This document shows positions 1 through 11,552 of a stretch of 64,000 nt of DNA, one piece after another. Where the stretch lies: assembly GCA_029204225.1 (NCBI GenBank), contig CM055097.1, positions 558,001 to 622,000 of the forward strand, read 5' to 3'. The position numbers were made by a program, and so were the translations under genes. Every line of letters begins with the position of its first letter. The first letter of the stretch is position 1. The notes beneath the pieces are model-generated. The model had not been told where the DNA came from, made no database searches, and was given only the letters and a program-made list of their open reading frames with translations. This stretch comes from Diphasiastrum complanatum (Eukaryota > Streptophyta > Lycopodiopsida > Lycopodiales > Lycopodiaceae).

Positions 1-239
1 AGGAGAACAAGAGCATCGAAAGAGCTTGACTAGGACAGATTAATCCTTGATTGAGTAAAGCAGATACATGTCATTGAACTTGCGTGGTCAAACTTAGCAT
101 GCAAAAAGATGGTTAACATGGTGGGGCAGAGCCAGGAAGAGGTAAGTGCGGTAGCTGAGATCTCACAATGGTGATAGCGCAAGAGGCTACATTGATACTC
201 TAGCAAAAGAGCATTGACTATTGCTGGAGGTTAAGGTAC

Positions 240-960
240 TGACTAGTGCAGTTGTGCGGACACATACATGAGTAGCACAATAAGATTTAGGAAGGCTTCA
301 TGCAAGCTGTTTACTAGAAATGAGCTGATAATGCTATTGTAAATTGATGCCATGGAAGGTGTGTTGTCAGCCATCATGATAAAAGTAAGGTGTTGTGTTA
401 GGCTCAATGTAACCTCACTCAATGAAGTTAACCAATCAGCTCTAAGAAGCTTGCCACCACACACAAGTGAGATAATGTAAAAATCAGCCTGTCTAACAAA
501 ATCCCCAGTTTGGCAGGGGATACATTGAAGCGTAGTAGTGCTTTTTACTGGATAGGAATTAGCTAATTCAACACGAAGTAATTGATGTGTAGTAGCTTTG
601 ATATGGGATACAACATGGCTACTAATGGAAGAACGTGGGTTGCAGTGTCAATCAAAGCAATAAATATGTTGCCAACAGTATGTACTCATAATTTGATGTG
701 TTCTGGCCTTGTCTTTTCCGCCCTTGTGGTATAAGCAAATTGAGCATGGCACTCTATCGTTTCATGAGGTACAATGTTAGATGTGGTGTCCTCATAAAGA
801 ATGTTAAAACCGAGGTCTGTATCCTCTATATTTTCAACATCATGAAGATTGATAGTTGAAGTGGCATGCGGTAGTTGTTTGTACTGCCTAGGATGATGAT
901 CTGGGCTCTTACACTGGAAACAAAGGTTCTTTTCGCATATTTCAACCATCTCATCAGGGT
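240..960 (-). pseudogene. Ty3/gypsy gag zinc knuckle and protease remnant
   Basis: Read on the minus strand, about 950-690 encodes a knuckle-like stretch (LCFQCKSPDHHPRQY) in which the last cysteine of the CX2C-H-C pattern has become tyrosine. Further downstream, about 620-420 in another frame gives text resembling the end of a plant gypsy aspartic protease (ADFYIISL followed by LLRADWL). The order gag knuckle then protease is right for a gypsy polyprotein. Several frames and stops are involved, so it is a decayed copy. I see no reverse transcriptase below position 240. The family call rests on pattern resemblance only. Confidence 0.42.
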
Positions 961-1256
961 TGTATCGACAAACGAACGTAAGCTTCTATTCTACTAGAGG
1001 AGCCAATGCCAACGACATGCCTGGAAGCTTAGAAGCCTGTTCCGAGCAAAATGGGTCGGACATTCCGTTCCGTCCGTTCCGGAACGTACTGGGTTGGAAC
1101 GAGTTAGTGTAAGTTAAAAAAAAAATGATAAACGACCCTGCTGGCCCGCACATTCTGCATTTCACAGATAGCGAGTTGTCATACTTCTAACGAAGAAGAA
1201 AATAGCTAAAACAGGGCGGCGGCAGCAGAGCTCGTCCAAACATGAAGAATAATCAT

Positions 1257-1664
1257 TCACAAGGAAAAGTTCTGCTCTGCTAGATTTTGCGAGGACAGGA
1301 AGGTACCATGGAAGCCATAAGGCACTCTGGAAGGAAGCTTCACGGAGGCGATGAGCTCCAGCGATGGTGAGCTTGCGTCCAAGACCAGAAGCTCTGATTG
1401 CTCTGTTTTCTCATTGTGGCGGAAAGAAAGCAGGAAGCCATCGTCGGCAGCTGTCTCATCATTACCATCTCGAGGAACAAAGGAAGGCTCTCCCCCATAG
1501 CAATTTTCACCATGCTCGGCTATGGCGAGATAAGCATAGTGGCTTTTCCTACATAGAAAGCGGCGATTCACTTGGCCAGCCTCTAGATTCACGTTTGCAA
1601 TCTTGTGCCTTGTGGACGATCCTGTTTGCGTGTTCAATTTTATCTCACACAAGATGCTCTTCAA
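1257..1664 (-). pseudogene. 9-cis-epoxycarotenoid dioxygenase (NCED/CCD) C-terminal fragment
   Basis: NCED enzymes cleave 9-cis-epoxycarotenoids in plastids, the committed step of abscisic acid synthesis. This open frame of about 135 codons matches only the C-terminus. It starts with the EIKLN-TG segment, then [36 protein letters not shown] and [14 protein letters not shown], and ends with the family hallmark [19 protein letters not shown] is followed directly by GENCYGGEP, so roughly 20-25 residues usually found between these blocks are missing. A stop codon lies two codons upstream of the first homologous residue, and no upstream NCED sequence was seen. The first codon of the open frame is TTG, not ATG. 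Full-length NCEDs are about 600 residues. The loss of the catalytic N-terminal two thirds, together with the internal deletion, indicates a dead gene fragment. A C-terminal exon with a lost upstream partner is the alternative. Confidence 0.8.
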
Positions 1665-3397
1665 GCTTCTTTAGATATGTTTTTTTTTCCTTTGTAAAAA
1701 GACGTATTTTTTTTTTTGGGGGTCCCTTTCTGTGAAACAACATCAGCAAGTGTAGTTGGTCGAGTGTTCCATGGACCCAACAAACAAACCAAATTTACTA
1801 ATATTTTTTAATTAAATATTTTCAGAAAAAGTTCCTACGTTTTGGGAATCTTCATTCAGCTATAGTACTACTCATAGTACATACTTACCTAATTCCTTAG
1901 TGGTTGTTGTGAACAATACTCTCTTCCTTCTAGAATATTGTGAGAATGCTGCTCCATTCTATTTCTTCTAGAAGCTGCTTCTAGGTGCTTTCTACTTACA
2001 GGCTACTTTTTATTTTCTACTTTCACCACTAACTTTGGTGGTTATTTGTTCAGTTTCAGGTGAGCATTGTTTGCTCGCTCGGCAGAGTCATTGTTCTATA
2101 CAACAATGTACATGTCACATTCTTCCTACATTTAGGCGGTTTTTATATTGAGACCACAATCTTTAAATCTGTCACATTAACCCCCCTTTCTCTCAACTTT
2201 TCCCTTTGTCGCCTAAGTTTCATGTTCATTCTAGAAAGTTTAAACTCTAACTGCTCTCTAGGGTTTCTTAGCTATTATATAGAGAATTATGTCAACTAGT
2301 GCTGAGCTTCCACATGTATAAAAAGCTCCACTTTTATACATGTGGGAATATACTTAATGGGATAAATGGATGGCTCAGCCATCTGGGCTTTTTGACCAAT
2401 CACGTCTATGCTTGTGATTGCCTGAACTCTAACTGTCTACATGATGCCCCCTCAACATTTTGGAAACATCCCTCTTTTCATCACTGCCTACATTCTGCTC
2501 ACTACAGAAGCTTTGAAGGGACTGGTTTCTTGGATGGATGGTTCTGAGGAAAGGATAAAGCAACCGCAAGATTCTATGCAGCAAATATAAGACTTCATGC
2601 AGTTGCATTTTTCTATGGCATATTCTCAACTAATGTAGAAATTGTCACTTCTTCGCTCTATCTTTGTTGTTATGGGTCCTTTGGGAACATTGAAATGACA
2701 AACTGGTTGAATACATTAGTGTCTTGTTTTGAGATCTATCTAGAGCAAGTTGCTTATTGGATTATGTTGGTTGTTTCATTCTTTCCAGGCAAAGCTTAAG
2801 TCTTGGTTTTCTTTGTAACTGTCAATGTTTATGCTTCATTTGATGTCATTTATGTGATTTTATTCATAATTGTCACGATGACCCATGGCTCATCTAGTAC
2901 TCCTACTTCATATGGTGCCTTTGTTGTGCCTAGTCATTCCCCTTACAATATTTCTCGTGTTTCGCCACTCAAAGTCTTGATCACCATGCTCGGTATTGTA
3001 AGCTGCCCTCTACTCATGTTGCCATCCATGTTCATGATGTTGACAATCGCAATGGCTTTGAGTTAAATATTGGTGGGAAAGACTCTCACAAGTCTTCCAA
3101 CAATTCTAAATGTCTTGCCCAACTTGCCTATGCTACTAAGTTTAGGGTAAATTTTTGAGTTGACTATGAGATGGTTCATAAGGTTCCCTGTCTGATTCAT
3201 ATTCTTCATCAGACCCCTCTTGTAATTCCCTTTTGTTCTTTCATTGCCACTACTAATTTCTGCTCAAGAACAGCTGGTTCTTCTAAATATGGTTGGAGCT
3301 TACTTTGAAAACATCAGATTTCTTGCTCCTCTGGTGTTTTTATCTATGTGAGCCCTACTTGGACTTCCATTATAAGTAGCTGTCATGATTGCTTCTC
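1665..3397. other. No gene recognised; T-rich and repeat-like sequence
   Basis: Only short unconvincing open frames occur here. The stretch starts with two T-rich runs (1680-1720), contains the hairpin at 2310-2345, and around 2870-3150 may hold further decayed retroelement sequence that I could not assign. Confidence 0.4.
2310..2345. repeat. Perfect short inverted repeat (hairpin)
   Basis: CCACATGTATAAAA at 2310-2323 is followed by an 8-base loop and its exact reverse complement TTTTATACATGTGG at 2332-2345. There is no T-run after it and no neighbouring gene that would make it a terminator. Confidence 0.7.
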
Positions 3398-4000
3398 TCA
3401 AAAGGATCTCTGAATAGTAACATTTTCCAACAGGCATATATTAATTTCCACCAATGTCCTGTTCTTTATTTTTGTTGTAACATTATGCTGTGGAGTGTAG
3501 GGGATTGTGTTGTCCCTTAAAATCCTGTGGATACTACAAAAATGATCAGACTTTTTAGCAAAATTATCCACCACTATCTGTTCCAAGTCTTTTGATCCTT
3601 AGACTTGTCTGCACTGCATTCTGCCACACTTGAATCCCTTGATTTTTTTGAATGCCTCACTTTTTATTTTCATTAGATAATGGTTCTTCTAGAATTGTCA
3701 CCTATAAATGTAATGAAAATGGTGGCAGTGGACCACATATGTCTAAAGGTTCTTAGATCTAGCAAATTCTTTGACTAGTGCTCATTATGGTAAAAGGGCT
3801 GTCTGCTTGGCATACTATGCACAAGTCCTGTTCTTTGAGATTCCTCTTGCTGATTCTTTAAGCATTCTTTGCCTCTGCAATAGATCCAAATTTCTGTGAC
3901 CAAAGTTCAAACCTTTCATGCCATTATATAGGCTTGTTGTATTCTCATGGACGGTGTTGGACAATGCAATTTCAACTTGGGGTCGCTTATGTGTCATATG
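3398..4000 (-). pseudogene. Ty1/copia pre-integrase and integrase remnant
   Basis: On the minus strand, 3997-3815 reads as the GAG-pre-integrase region (LNFGHRNLDLLQRQRM, then SKNRTC). The next 400 bases give KSEAFKKIKGFK and then FCSIHRILRDNTIPYTPQHN with KNRTLVEINICLLEN, the stretch around the catalytic glutamate of copia integrases. The conserved order is kept, but the frame shifts at least once, stop codons interrupt 3600-3800, and residues around the catalytic motif are altered. It is an old, non-functional copy. Confidence 0.68.
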
Positions 4001-4744
4001 TTGGGTAGCACTTCAATCTATTAACCAAGAAATTTAACCTATTTTTGATTGAAAGAGACTTAAAATTATTGGGCTAAGGACTACATGCAGCCTCCTAAAT
4101 ACTCAGTTGTTGTACATGTTCATGAGGTTGATAATGAGGATGATGGTAAGTAATATACTTAGATTGTTGAGTTAACTTAGGTATAGTTCATTGATACTAC
4201 AGAGCTCCATGCACAACTAGCCTATGATACTTGCGCTGGCACATGTTACTACTAGTAAGAATGGTTGGTGGTATACATTTAATGGCATCGACACACAAGA
4301 TGATGGCCAGCTTATCTCTGGTCAACTCTCTCAACAAAGTTTTTCCAAGGGTTGTTGCCATTATCGTTGTTCATGAGACAGGACCACTACCCCCAGCTTC
4401 TACTTCTATATATCGAATGTCACCCCAGACTCTCTTATTTTCCTGTAGCATTCACAAAGCTTTTGCTGCAGCAGTAGTAGTCATTATTTGATTTTTGTTT
4501 AATGAGTTTCAAGCAGTTAATCACCATGATTAGATTAAATTCTAGTTTTTATGTCTAGGCCTGCAGAGATTCAATGAAGGTACCTGATTTTTTGCAAAGT
4601 GTCTCAATGGTTGTAATCAGTCCTTTTGGCGCAAGGGTGCAATTTTCTTATTTTTTTTAAGAAAGATGTAGCTAACTGCTTATGCATCAAGATCTGCTCT
4701 TAACCAATTTTCTATCCAGAAAACTTATTTTATATGGAATGATC
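4001..4744. other. No gene recognised
   Basis: This would hold gag and protease of the minus-strand copia remnant next door, but I could not find a zinc knuckle or a DSGA protease motif. Short open frames here look random. Confidence 0.4.
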
Positions 4745-4965
4745 TTTTCGACCAGCAAGAGATTATCGTTTTGGTTTAGTTTGATGATATACTCGTTAGC
4801 ATTACGTCACGTTGGTCTTCTAGAATCTTTCTATAGATCACCTAGCTTTGTGCCAAAGCATGGTTTTTTGTGGACATCAAATTGAGTTTCTAGATTTGCT
4901 GGTTTCTATTGGTAGCTTCCATCTTGACGTGTATAAAGTTCATTCTATCTAATCTTTGCCCATAC
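4745..4965 (+). pseudogene. Ty3/gypsy reverse transcriptase scrap (FDDIL motif)
   Basis: One frame reads IWNDLF, then FDDILV (the catalytic box of gypsy-type RTs is usually FDDIL-Y), and after several stops continues as LCAKAWFFVDIKL. A shifted frame then gives LDLLVSIGSFHLDVYKVHSIQ, which resembles the LGH-...-VDP-K-...-I region after the palm. At least three stops and a frameshift are needed. The resemblance is patchy; another RT class is possible. Confidence 0.42.
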
Positions 4966-6281
4966 CTTTGATGTCCATGATACTCCTATGTTTTGGGGTC
5001 TTTTTGTGCACCTTGAGAACTTTATTCTTTATTTTGCTACAATATCCAAATGCCCAACTATTAGTAGTTAATTAGTCGAAGTGGGGTCCCATGGGTGGAC
5101 AGACTATTATCCCTCCACCTGACGATTTTTTGCTAGAAGCTTTCATTTCAGGGCATTTGATTGGTATAAATAGGACTAGAGACATTCATTTTTCAGCTTT
5201 TGGATATTGGTTATGCTTCAGTGCTTCATTGAGGAACTGATTGCTAATGCTTGTAGGGCATTAACCATTGGATGTGATGTCATTCATCATTCTTCGTAGG
5301 AGATTATGCTTCATTGATATCAAAATCTGTGATTGTGTTCGTAACTGTTGTTAAAATTAGTGTCTACCATCCTACCGGGTTTGAGAAGTGGCTTCACTAT
5401 TTGTATCATATTTGTTTTGACCCGTATACAACAATACATGCTAGAATTTTGACGAATCATAAGATTATCTCATTGCTTTATCTGCTTTAAATGCCTCAGC
5501 AGTATCCCCATCGACTCTCTCCAAAGCTCCAAAAACTCGGAGGAATCTTATATCATGATCTATGAGAAATAGACCTGGACAAATCATGCAGCCAAAAAAT
5601 CATTTACAAGAACAACAATACGAACCTCCACACTATAATGGTGGTACCCACAAGAACATTATGCTTGCTTAGAAAAGCTGCCCACAACAGCTAAACAAGC
5701 CTCATGACCTCTCTCGATGTATGAGGAAGTCCCATGATGAAATCCATTAACATGTCTGTCCACCATCGATAAGGAATAGGGTAGTGTTATACGCGTCCGT
5801 GTGTTACCCTTGGAATACTTATCTTTGACACAAAAGGTAAAGGCGTGGAGAACTTGAGACACATCTTTCTTCATCTTGGGCCGTTAATGATGAGGCTTCA
5901 GGTGAGAAATATACTTTGGACCCAAAATAGCTTCCTACAAAGAAAATGGGCATTTGACAAAATTTGTGCTCGGATAGCTAAGATACTGGGTATACAAAAG
6001 GTCACAATGGCCCAAAGGTTGGACATAAAGCAGTTTTTCAAGAATCACAACCATCAAAGCTACCAATCACAGAATCTTTTTGGCAAGCAAAAAATATCAC
6101 AATGACTAATTTGAACAAAATTTTAAGCCTGATATTGAAGAGCTGAACTCATAAGAAGAAATAATGCAATCATGAGTCATCTGGCTATGCATTGCCAATG
6201 AAGAGTTCTTGCAATTTCCTACTTAGTAAAGTGTGCAACTCCTACAATAAACCTAACTCAAACTTTGATGATATATTGCAG
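4966..6281. other. No gene recognised; upstream of orphan SDR exon
   Basis: I looked here for earlier exons of the dehydrogenase that ends at 6431 (the TGxxxGIG and YxxxK blocks of the SDR fold) and did not find them. A TATA-like TATAAATAGG at about 5165 has no obvious gene after it. Confidence 0.4.
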
Positions 6282-6431
6282 CGAAAGCAAATGGAGGCAA
6301 AAACCTTGCTTGGCAGATTAGGGACAACAAGTGACATAGCAGCAGTTGTTGCATTTCTAGCTTCGCCTGATGCCTCATATGTGACGGGGGAAAATATAGT
6401 TGTAAGTGGAGGCGTGACATCCAGACTATGA
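6282..6431 (+). pseudogene. Terminal exon of a DHRS4-like short-chain dehydrogenase/reductase
   Basis: A plausible 3' splice site (ATATTGCAG, ending at 6281) opens a frame of 49 codons and a TGA at 6429-6431. The product reads LLGRLGTTSDIAAVVAFLAS, then DASYVTGENIVVSGG and the extreme C-terminus SRL. This is the C-terminal part of classical NADP-dependent SDRs, closest in pattern to the plant homologues of DHRS4. SRL at the very end is a type-1 peroxisomal targeting signal, as in that family. No exon for the nucleotide-binding or YxxxK active-site part was recognised upstream. Either the rest of the gene lies across long introns beyond what I can detect, or this is a copied last exon. The coding text itself shows no lesion. 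Confidence 0.7.
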
Positions 6432-7505
6432 TGATTACTATGGTAAGCCTCCCCTTGACATCTGCACTGTATGTCTTTTGTCAATCTGCTATAGTTTGCT
6501 ATAAATATTTAATCTAGGTAAGAGAGCTGTGATTGGCCTAACTCCATAACGTTACAGAGTATGAATAAGCAAAGAGCAGAAGAGTGGCATTAAGCTTTGG
6601 ATGCAGATCATGGCACAGGCACTAGAATGAGCTTTAACAATCTATCTATATTCTTATAGCTTGATCTTCCTTTTTTGAAGCCTTATCTTTTAGCAATAAG
6701 CTGCTGGGATAAGATTTCGGAATAAACCTGTATTGATGTGCAGGTAGACAAAAGTTAGCAATGCACAAGTCAAAAGTATTGTGCAACATTGAATGTTCAG
6801 AGCATCCAGTGTGTCAACAAATGGATCAAGCATATGACTTCTTTTCAGTCAATCTAATGAACCAGAGGAGCTTCAACAACTCACCAGATAGGCTCTGGGC
6901 TTCGGCCAATTAACAGTGATCAAAGAAGTGGCTGCAATCGACTCAACCACCTACTAAGTTTTCAGGACTAGGAAATTTTCACAGATAATGTGCTGTTGCT
7001 TATAATACTTCATAGCTTCATTTAATTACTTGCTTCATCTGTCTGAACCTATGTATCAGATAAGGACACTGGATTGTTAGTTGGTACTTTGCATGCATGT
7101 ATTCTGGTGGAATTGTTTTCTCAGATATTGCATCGTCATCAAGTATCCTCTCAGCTGTGTCTATTCTTGATGCAACATGTTTTATTGAGAGTGAACTGAC
7201 AACTATTTGGGAAACTCTAACTAGAGTCTTGCTGTGGATTGGCAATGTGACTCAGTTCAAAAGATCCACCATGAATCTAATGAAAGTCGCCTCATCTGCT
7301 TGCTCTTCAAATCACACGATTTGTGAATCCGCAGCACTTGAAAGGATGTGAGACTGTGTAACCGCTAATGATCTAATCTAGATATAAGAAACCAAAGAAT
7401 GCATAGGTGCAGATCAAACGTGCAGATCAAACCACAGATAATCGAATAAAGGAAGGATTTATGCAATTGTGCGTCAGATTTTGGGCAGTTTTGCTCAAAA
7501 GTGCC
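6432..7505. other. No gene recognised
   Basis: The 3' flank of the SDR exon. Open frames of 75-84 codons overlap here on both strands and neither shows a family pattern. Confidence 0.4.
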
Positions 7506-8110
7506 TTAAATAAGGAGTGCATGTGAGAGAATTGAAAATTTGAACAATGGTTCAAAATTTGAACCAGAAATAAATCCATGCTTATTCATTTTGAGAAATA
7601 TGCACTTGGTACTAATAGGGTCGAGTATCTTCCTTTGTTTTGATGGGATTTTTAGATAGCAGACACATCTGAAGATTCTTAAATGATCTACAGATGACTG
7701 TATCTGACCAAACCTTCTCGACAGTTTTGTTGTTGATGGCCTTGGTACTAAAACGGTTCGCAATAGCCTCTTCCTAGAACTGGTTCAGAAGATTAGCAGC
7801 AAATAACATTAAAACGTGCAGACTTGACAAGAGTCCAATTTGTTCTTTCAGTTACTCCATTCTGCTAAGGACAGTAGCTCAAAGAATACTATCTCTGAAT
7901 CTCATTATCTATTAGAAAAAGTTCATAGCATTTGAAATGAATTCTCCCCCTCCATCTATGCGTAGGGCCTTAATCTTCAACCTGTCTGATTTTCAGATCA
8001 ACGTATGAATTGTTGGAAGCATACATGTGTCTGATTTTTTTTTATGAACATATTAGTAGTGCATCTTGAATGGTCATCAATAAATGTAATGAGATACAAT
8101 GCTCCTTCAC
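7506..8110 (-). pseudogene. Ty1/copia integrase remnant
   Basis: Read on the minus strand from 8110, the text begins with an integrase FIDDHSR-like box, continues with LKIKALRIDGGGEF (the second catalytic aspartate region) at about 7985-7935, and then STKAINNKTVEKVWSD. It ends with a post-integrase block containing CVCYLKIPSKQRK and LDPISTKCIFL (7680-7590). The order matches copia pol. Stops and frame changes separate the pieces. The reverse transcriptase expected at lower coordinates was not found. Confidence 0.65.
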
Positions 8111-8533
8111 ATGATGGATTTGAATGCACTCAGACTATACACATACTTTCGACTCAATCGAATCGTTTCCAGTAAACAGTCATGTCTATGTCATGTCGAT
8201 TGTATTATTTATTTTCTATTTTTTTTATTCATTACATGCAGATAACATAATTCGTAGATTGAATTGTTCTCATGACCGACAATTAATGCTGACGATAATG
8301 GTCCAGCTCCGACTTGCTTGATCTATTCACGTTTTCGCATCTTTAACAACTTTGTGTGTTCATGGAATCGATTGTATCGATAATTGCGACTTCGAAGCTC
8401 GGATCAAGTAGAGCTATCATCGACTTATTGCCAATAGCTCAAATCTGATATACGTAGATTCATGCACAGAGGAATCCCTCCACAACATTCCCGATGAAAT
8501 ACCCTATGGCATCAATGCCTAGGACATCTCCAT

Positions 8534-8752
8534 ATGAGATATATTATCTATATATTCTGCAACAATTTTTTCAAAGGCTTAGACATCAAAAAGTCAACAA
8601 GTCAAAAGTGTGAGACTTGTATTCTTAGCAAGCACGCTAGGTCAAGATTTCCCAAAGGCCAAGCTCACAAAGCCATTGGCATTTTGGATTTTATTCACTA
8701 TGATCTACAATACTTTGGAAACAAAGAGAAAGATCGAGTAGTTGTGTTTTGA
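8534..8752 (+). pseudogene. Ty1/copia pre-integrase zinc-binding remnant, opposite strand
   Basis: The open frame contains CETCILSKHARSRFPKG and then LDFIHYDLQ, the CxxC half of the copia integrase HHCC module followed by the start of the integrase core. It is on the plus strand, whereas the integrase remnant ending at 8110 is on the minus strand, so the two come from different insertions or from an inversion. The open frame stops before the first catalytic aspartate. Confidence 0.6.
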
Positions 8753-9713
8753 TTGAATATCCGATTGATTAACTATTTGATCCAATGATTCATAGGTTAA
8801 CATTTACACTGATGTGCTATTGAATATTTATACATGGTAGCAATACAATTACAAGAATGCTTAATCGATAGATTTACAATTTGGATTAAGGCACTACGTG
8901 TTGTTAGCACTCGCTATTGGGGAGAGTATGTTTTGTTGGAGATTTTGCGAAAATCATGGGGGCATGAAAATAGATGGTCGAATTGACAGTCAATGGTCAA
9001 ATCGATAGTTGATAGTCAACTCGATAACAGCTTCGACAATTGTCGATTTGAGTCTCTTTGATGAGTTCGACAAAATGCCAATCAAAGCAGATTCTACGAT
9101 TGTCGATTTGAGGTTTGTCAATTTGATACATGTATTTCTGCAAACTGTTCGAAAATACATGTATTTTTGCAGAGTATGCGAATGTACAAGTATTTACAGC
9201 AAATGGATGGATCTAGATTAGCTGTGAGATTAGGAATGGAGAGGATAGGAATCCAACATATTCTTGTTAGAAGTAGATTTTGTAGACACATATATTTCTT
9301 CTGATGAGAGGCACAATCATGGGTTAATGTATAGAGATAAGCTTTGATGCCATGTGTGCTTTGGTGCCATGTGAATATAGAGCAAACAGTGAGGTTACGG
9401 ACAAGGAAGAGTGAGTATAGAAACTACGTGAGGGTGCCAACAAGGTAGGGTGTCACAAGGTAAGTCTTTTTTTTAAATCTAAATTTGATTACATCATCAT
9501 GAGGTCGCAAAGGCACAAGGGTGAGGGTTTTTTTTTGGCTTTGAAATTTTTTGCCTTCAAAAAATTAATCCGACAAAATAACTAGTTCTCAAAAATCTAT
9601 GTTCACGCTGCTACTTTCCCACTTCACCTCCAAAATGCAACAAAGGCAAGAATGAATCTATCTTGTATGAAACTCCATAACTTTGCCACATCTTTAACCA
9701 AATTGGGTCAAAC
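8753..9713. other. No gene recognised; TCGAT/TCGAC-rich stretch
   Basis: The words TCGAT, TCGAC and TTGTCGATTTGAG recur, notably 8980-9130 (TTGTCGATTTGAG occurs twice, near 9043 and 9103). This could be retroelement LTR or leader sequence, but no matching second copy was found in the window. Confidence 0.35.
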
Positions 9714-9813
9714 TTGGCTTAGATAAAAGCTAAGACATAGTCCTACTTACCCAAAGCCTCAAAATTGGCTTAGATAAAAGCTAAGACATAGCCCTACTTA
9801 TCAAAAGCCTCAA
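9714..9813 (+). repeat. Tandem duplication, 51-bp unit, two copies
   Basis: A unit starting TTGGCTTAGATAAAAGC and ending AAAGCCTCAAAA is present at 9714-9764 and again at 9765-9813 with only a few differences. Confidence 0.85.
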
Positions 9814-11010
9814 ATCCAAAATATTTGACTAAAAATCTATGGCCAAAAATAGAGAAAAACATATAGCAAAATTGTATTAACTAGAATTGGTGTAGTAAAT
9901 TTATTAAAATGGCCATACCTTTCTCGTAGCACCTCCAAATCATAAAAATTAGTATTTCTAAAAAAGCTAAGATTAATGGATATTGATCTAATAGAATCCA
10001 TGCAAAAAACAAAGACTAATAGGTTTGATATTGAACCAAAGTAATCTAGAAATTCTACCCACTTTACAAAAAAACCACTTAATCTGATAGGGAAGGGATC
10101 CGTCGCTTTGATACCCAAATTTTCATGTGCCAAACAAACATATAATCCTAACATTAATTCCATTCATTAATAGATTCAAATTAGAATGGAAAGAACAACA
10201 ATTCAAAAATTTGGTCAAGAATCAAGAAACTAGAAGAATTGAAGAAGCTTCACTAAATTAGACGAAGAAAAGTGGAAATGTCAATTTTAAAACATAAGTA
10301 GCACCCATTTTTCTAATTTAAAAATCATAATTTTCGCATTTGGTAATAGCTTGATTTTTCTTGTTTCTTCTTGATTGCTTGTTGTGTGTGTTGCCTTATG
10401 ATCAAAAATAAATTTGTCAGATTCAAATAATTCATTTTGTTCATTATTGTTGTAAGAAGAGCATGTCGAAAACTACTTCAAATGGTGCCTTATTTGTAGA
10501 GTGATTTCTTATGTTGTTGTTGGCAAACATTAGCATATGTGAGAAAGGCAACCAGTCTTTCTATCATGTGCACATAATTAGGTCACTGATTGCAAGATTA
10601 GCAAGTTCAAAATCCCATCCACTTGGAAACAAAAATATGAGAAAGTAGTAATTCATATTGTAGGTGCCTTCATAAAGTGACTTCCATAAGTGCCAATACC
10701 AAATGTCAGACTCCAAATCTGAAACTTCACTTAATACCTAGCTTCATCAATCAGCAATGTCGATCCATGTCGATTTCCCTGCATGTACGACATTAAAGCA
10801 CACGAAACATGGTGGAGCTGGCTGCCTTGTCTCCTCCCAACCTTTGCTGCATAGATTACGATGAGGAATGCCTCTCTCTAGGCTCACTTATGCACATTCC
10901 TCAAGCACCCCTTAACCTCGACCTTTCCTAACGTCGACACATGGCCAATTCCATGCACAGTCGACACTTGCCACTTGGCAATACCCTGACACATAGGCAA
11001 GTGAGTAGGT
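9814..11010. other. No gene recognised
   Basis: One 108-codon minus-strand open frame (10163-9837) ends in hydrophobic residues but shows no family pattern and is probably chance. Nothing else stands out. Confidence 0.35.
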
Positions 11011-11158
11011 TGACATGTGTCACTCATACACTGGACCAATTGTCCCAGTGAGCATGGGACACGTGTCATGTTTGACCGGTCAACCCTGACATGTGTCACT
11101 CCTTCACTGGACCAAGTGTCCCAATGAGCATATGACACGTACCCGTTGACTAGTCAAC
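11011..11158 (+). repeat. Tandem duplication, 76-bp unit, with CACGTGTC-like boxes
   Basis: The unit TGACATGTGTCACTC...ACTGGACCAA-TGTCCCA-TGAGCAT...GACACGT...GACTAGTCAAC occurs at 11011-11086 and 11087-11158. Each copy is bounded by TGACACGT/ACATGTGTCA-type words. The adjoining 10980-11010 segment shares parts of it. Confidence 0.8.
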
Positions 11159-11552
11159 TTCTACTTTTTAGGAGGTCAGTCTAGCCACTCTTAATAAATG
11201 ACCCAGTACCCCATGCCAAAGCTAAGCACGAGTCTTTGGGGTCCAATGCCAACTAATTGCAGTTTATTTACAATTTACTTACAAAAGTCACCACATGCCG
11301 GTGACTTAGCCATTTCAGTAATTACAATAATTACAAAACGTACATGTCTTTGAAAACTGTAAACAACCAGGATAGGGAGTAGAGGCTCTAACATCCCTTC
11401 CCACTCATAAAAAGACATCGTCCAATACAAAATCAATGGATTATAAAATTTTTCAAAAAGCATGCAAATGTATACAAGCCAATATGCAATAGACATACAG
11501 AGAAATTTTGTATAGTAAATGACAAATATTACAAAGTCTGGCTCTCCAATAT

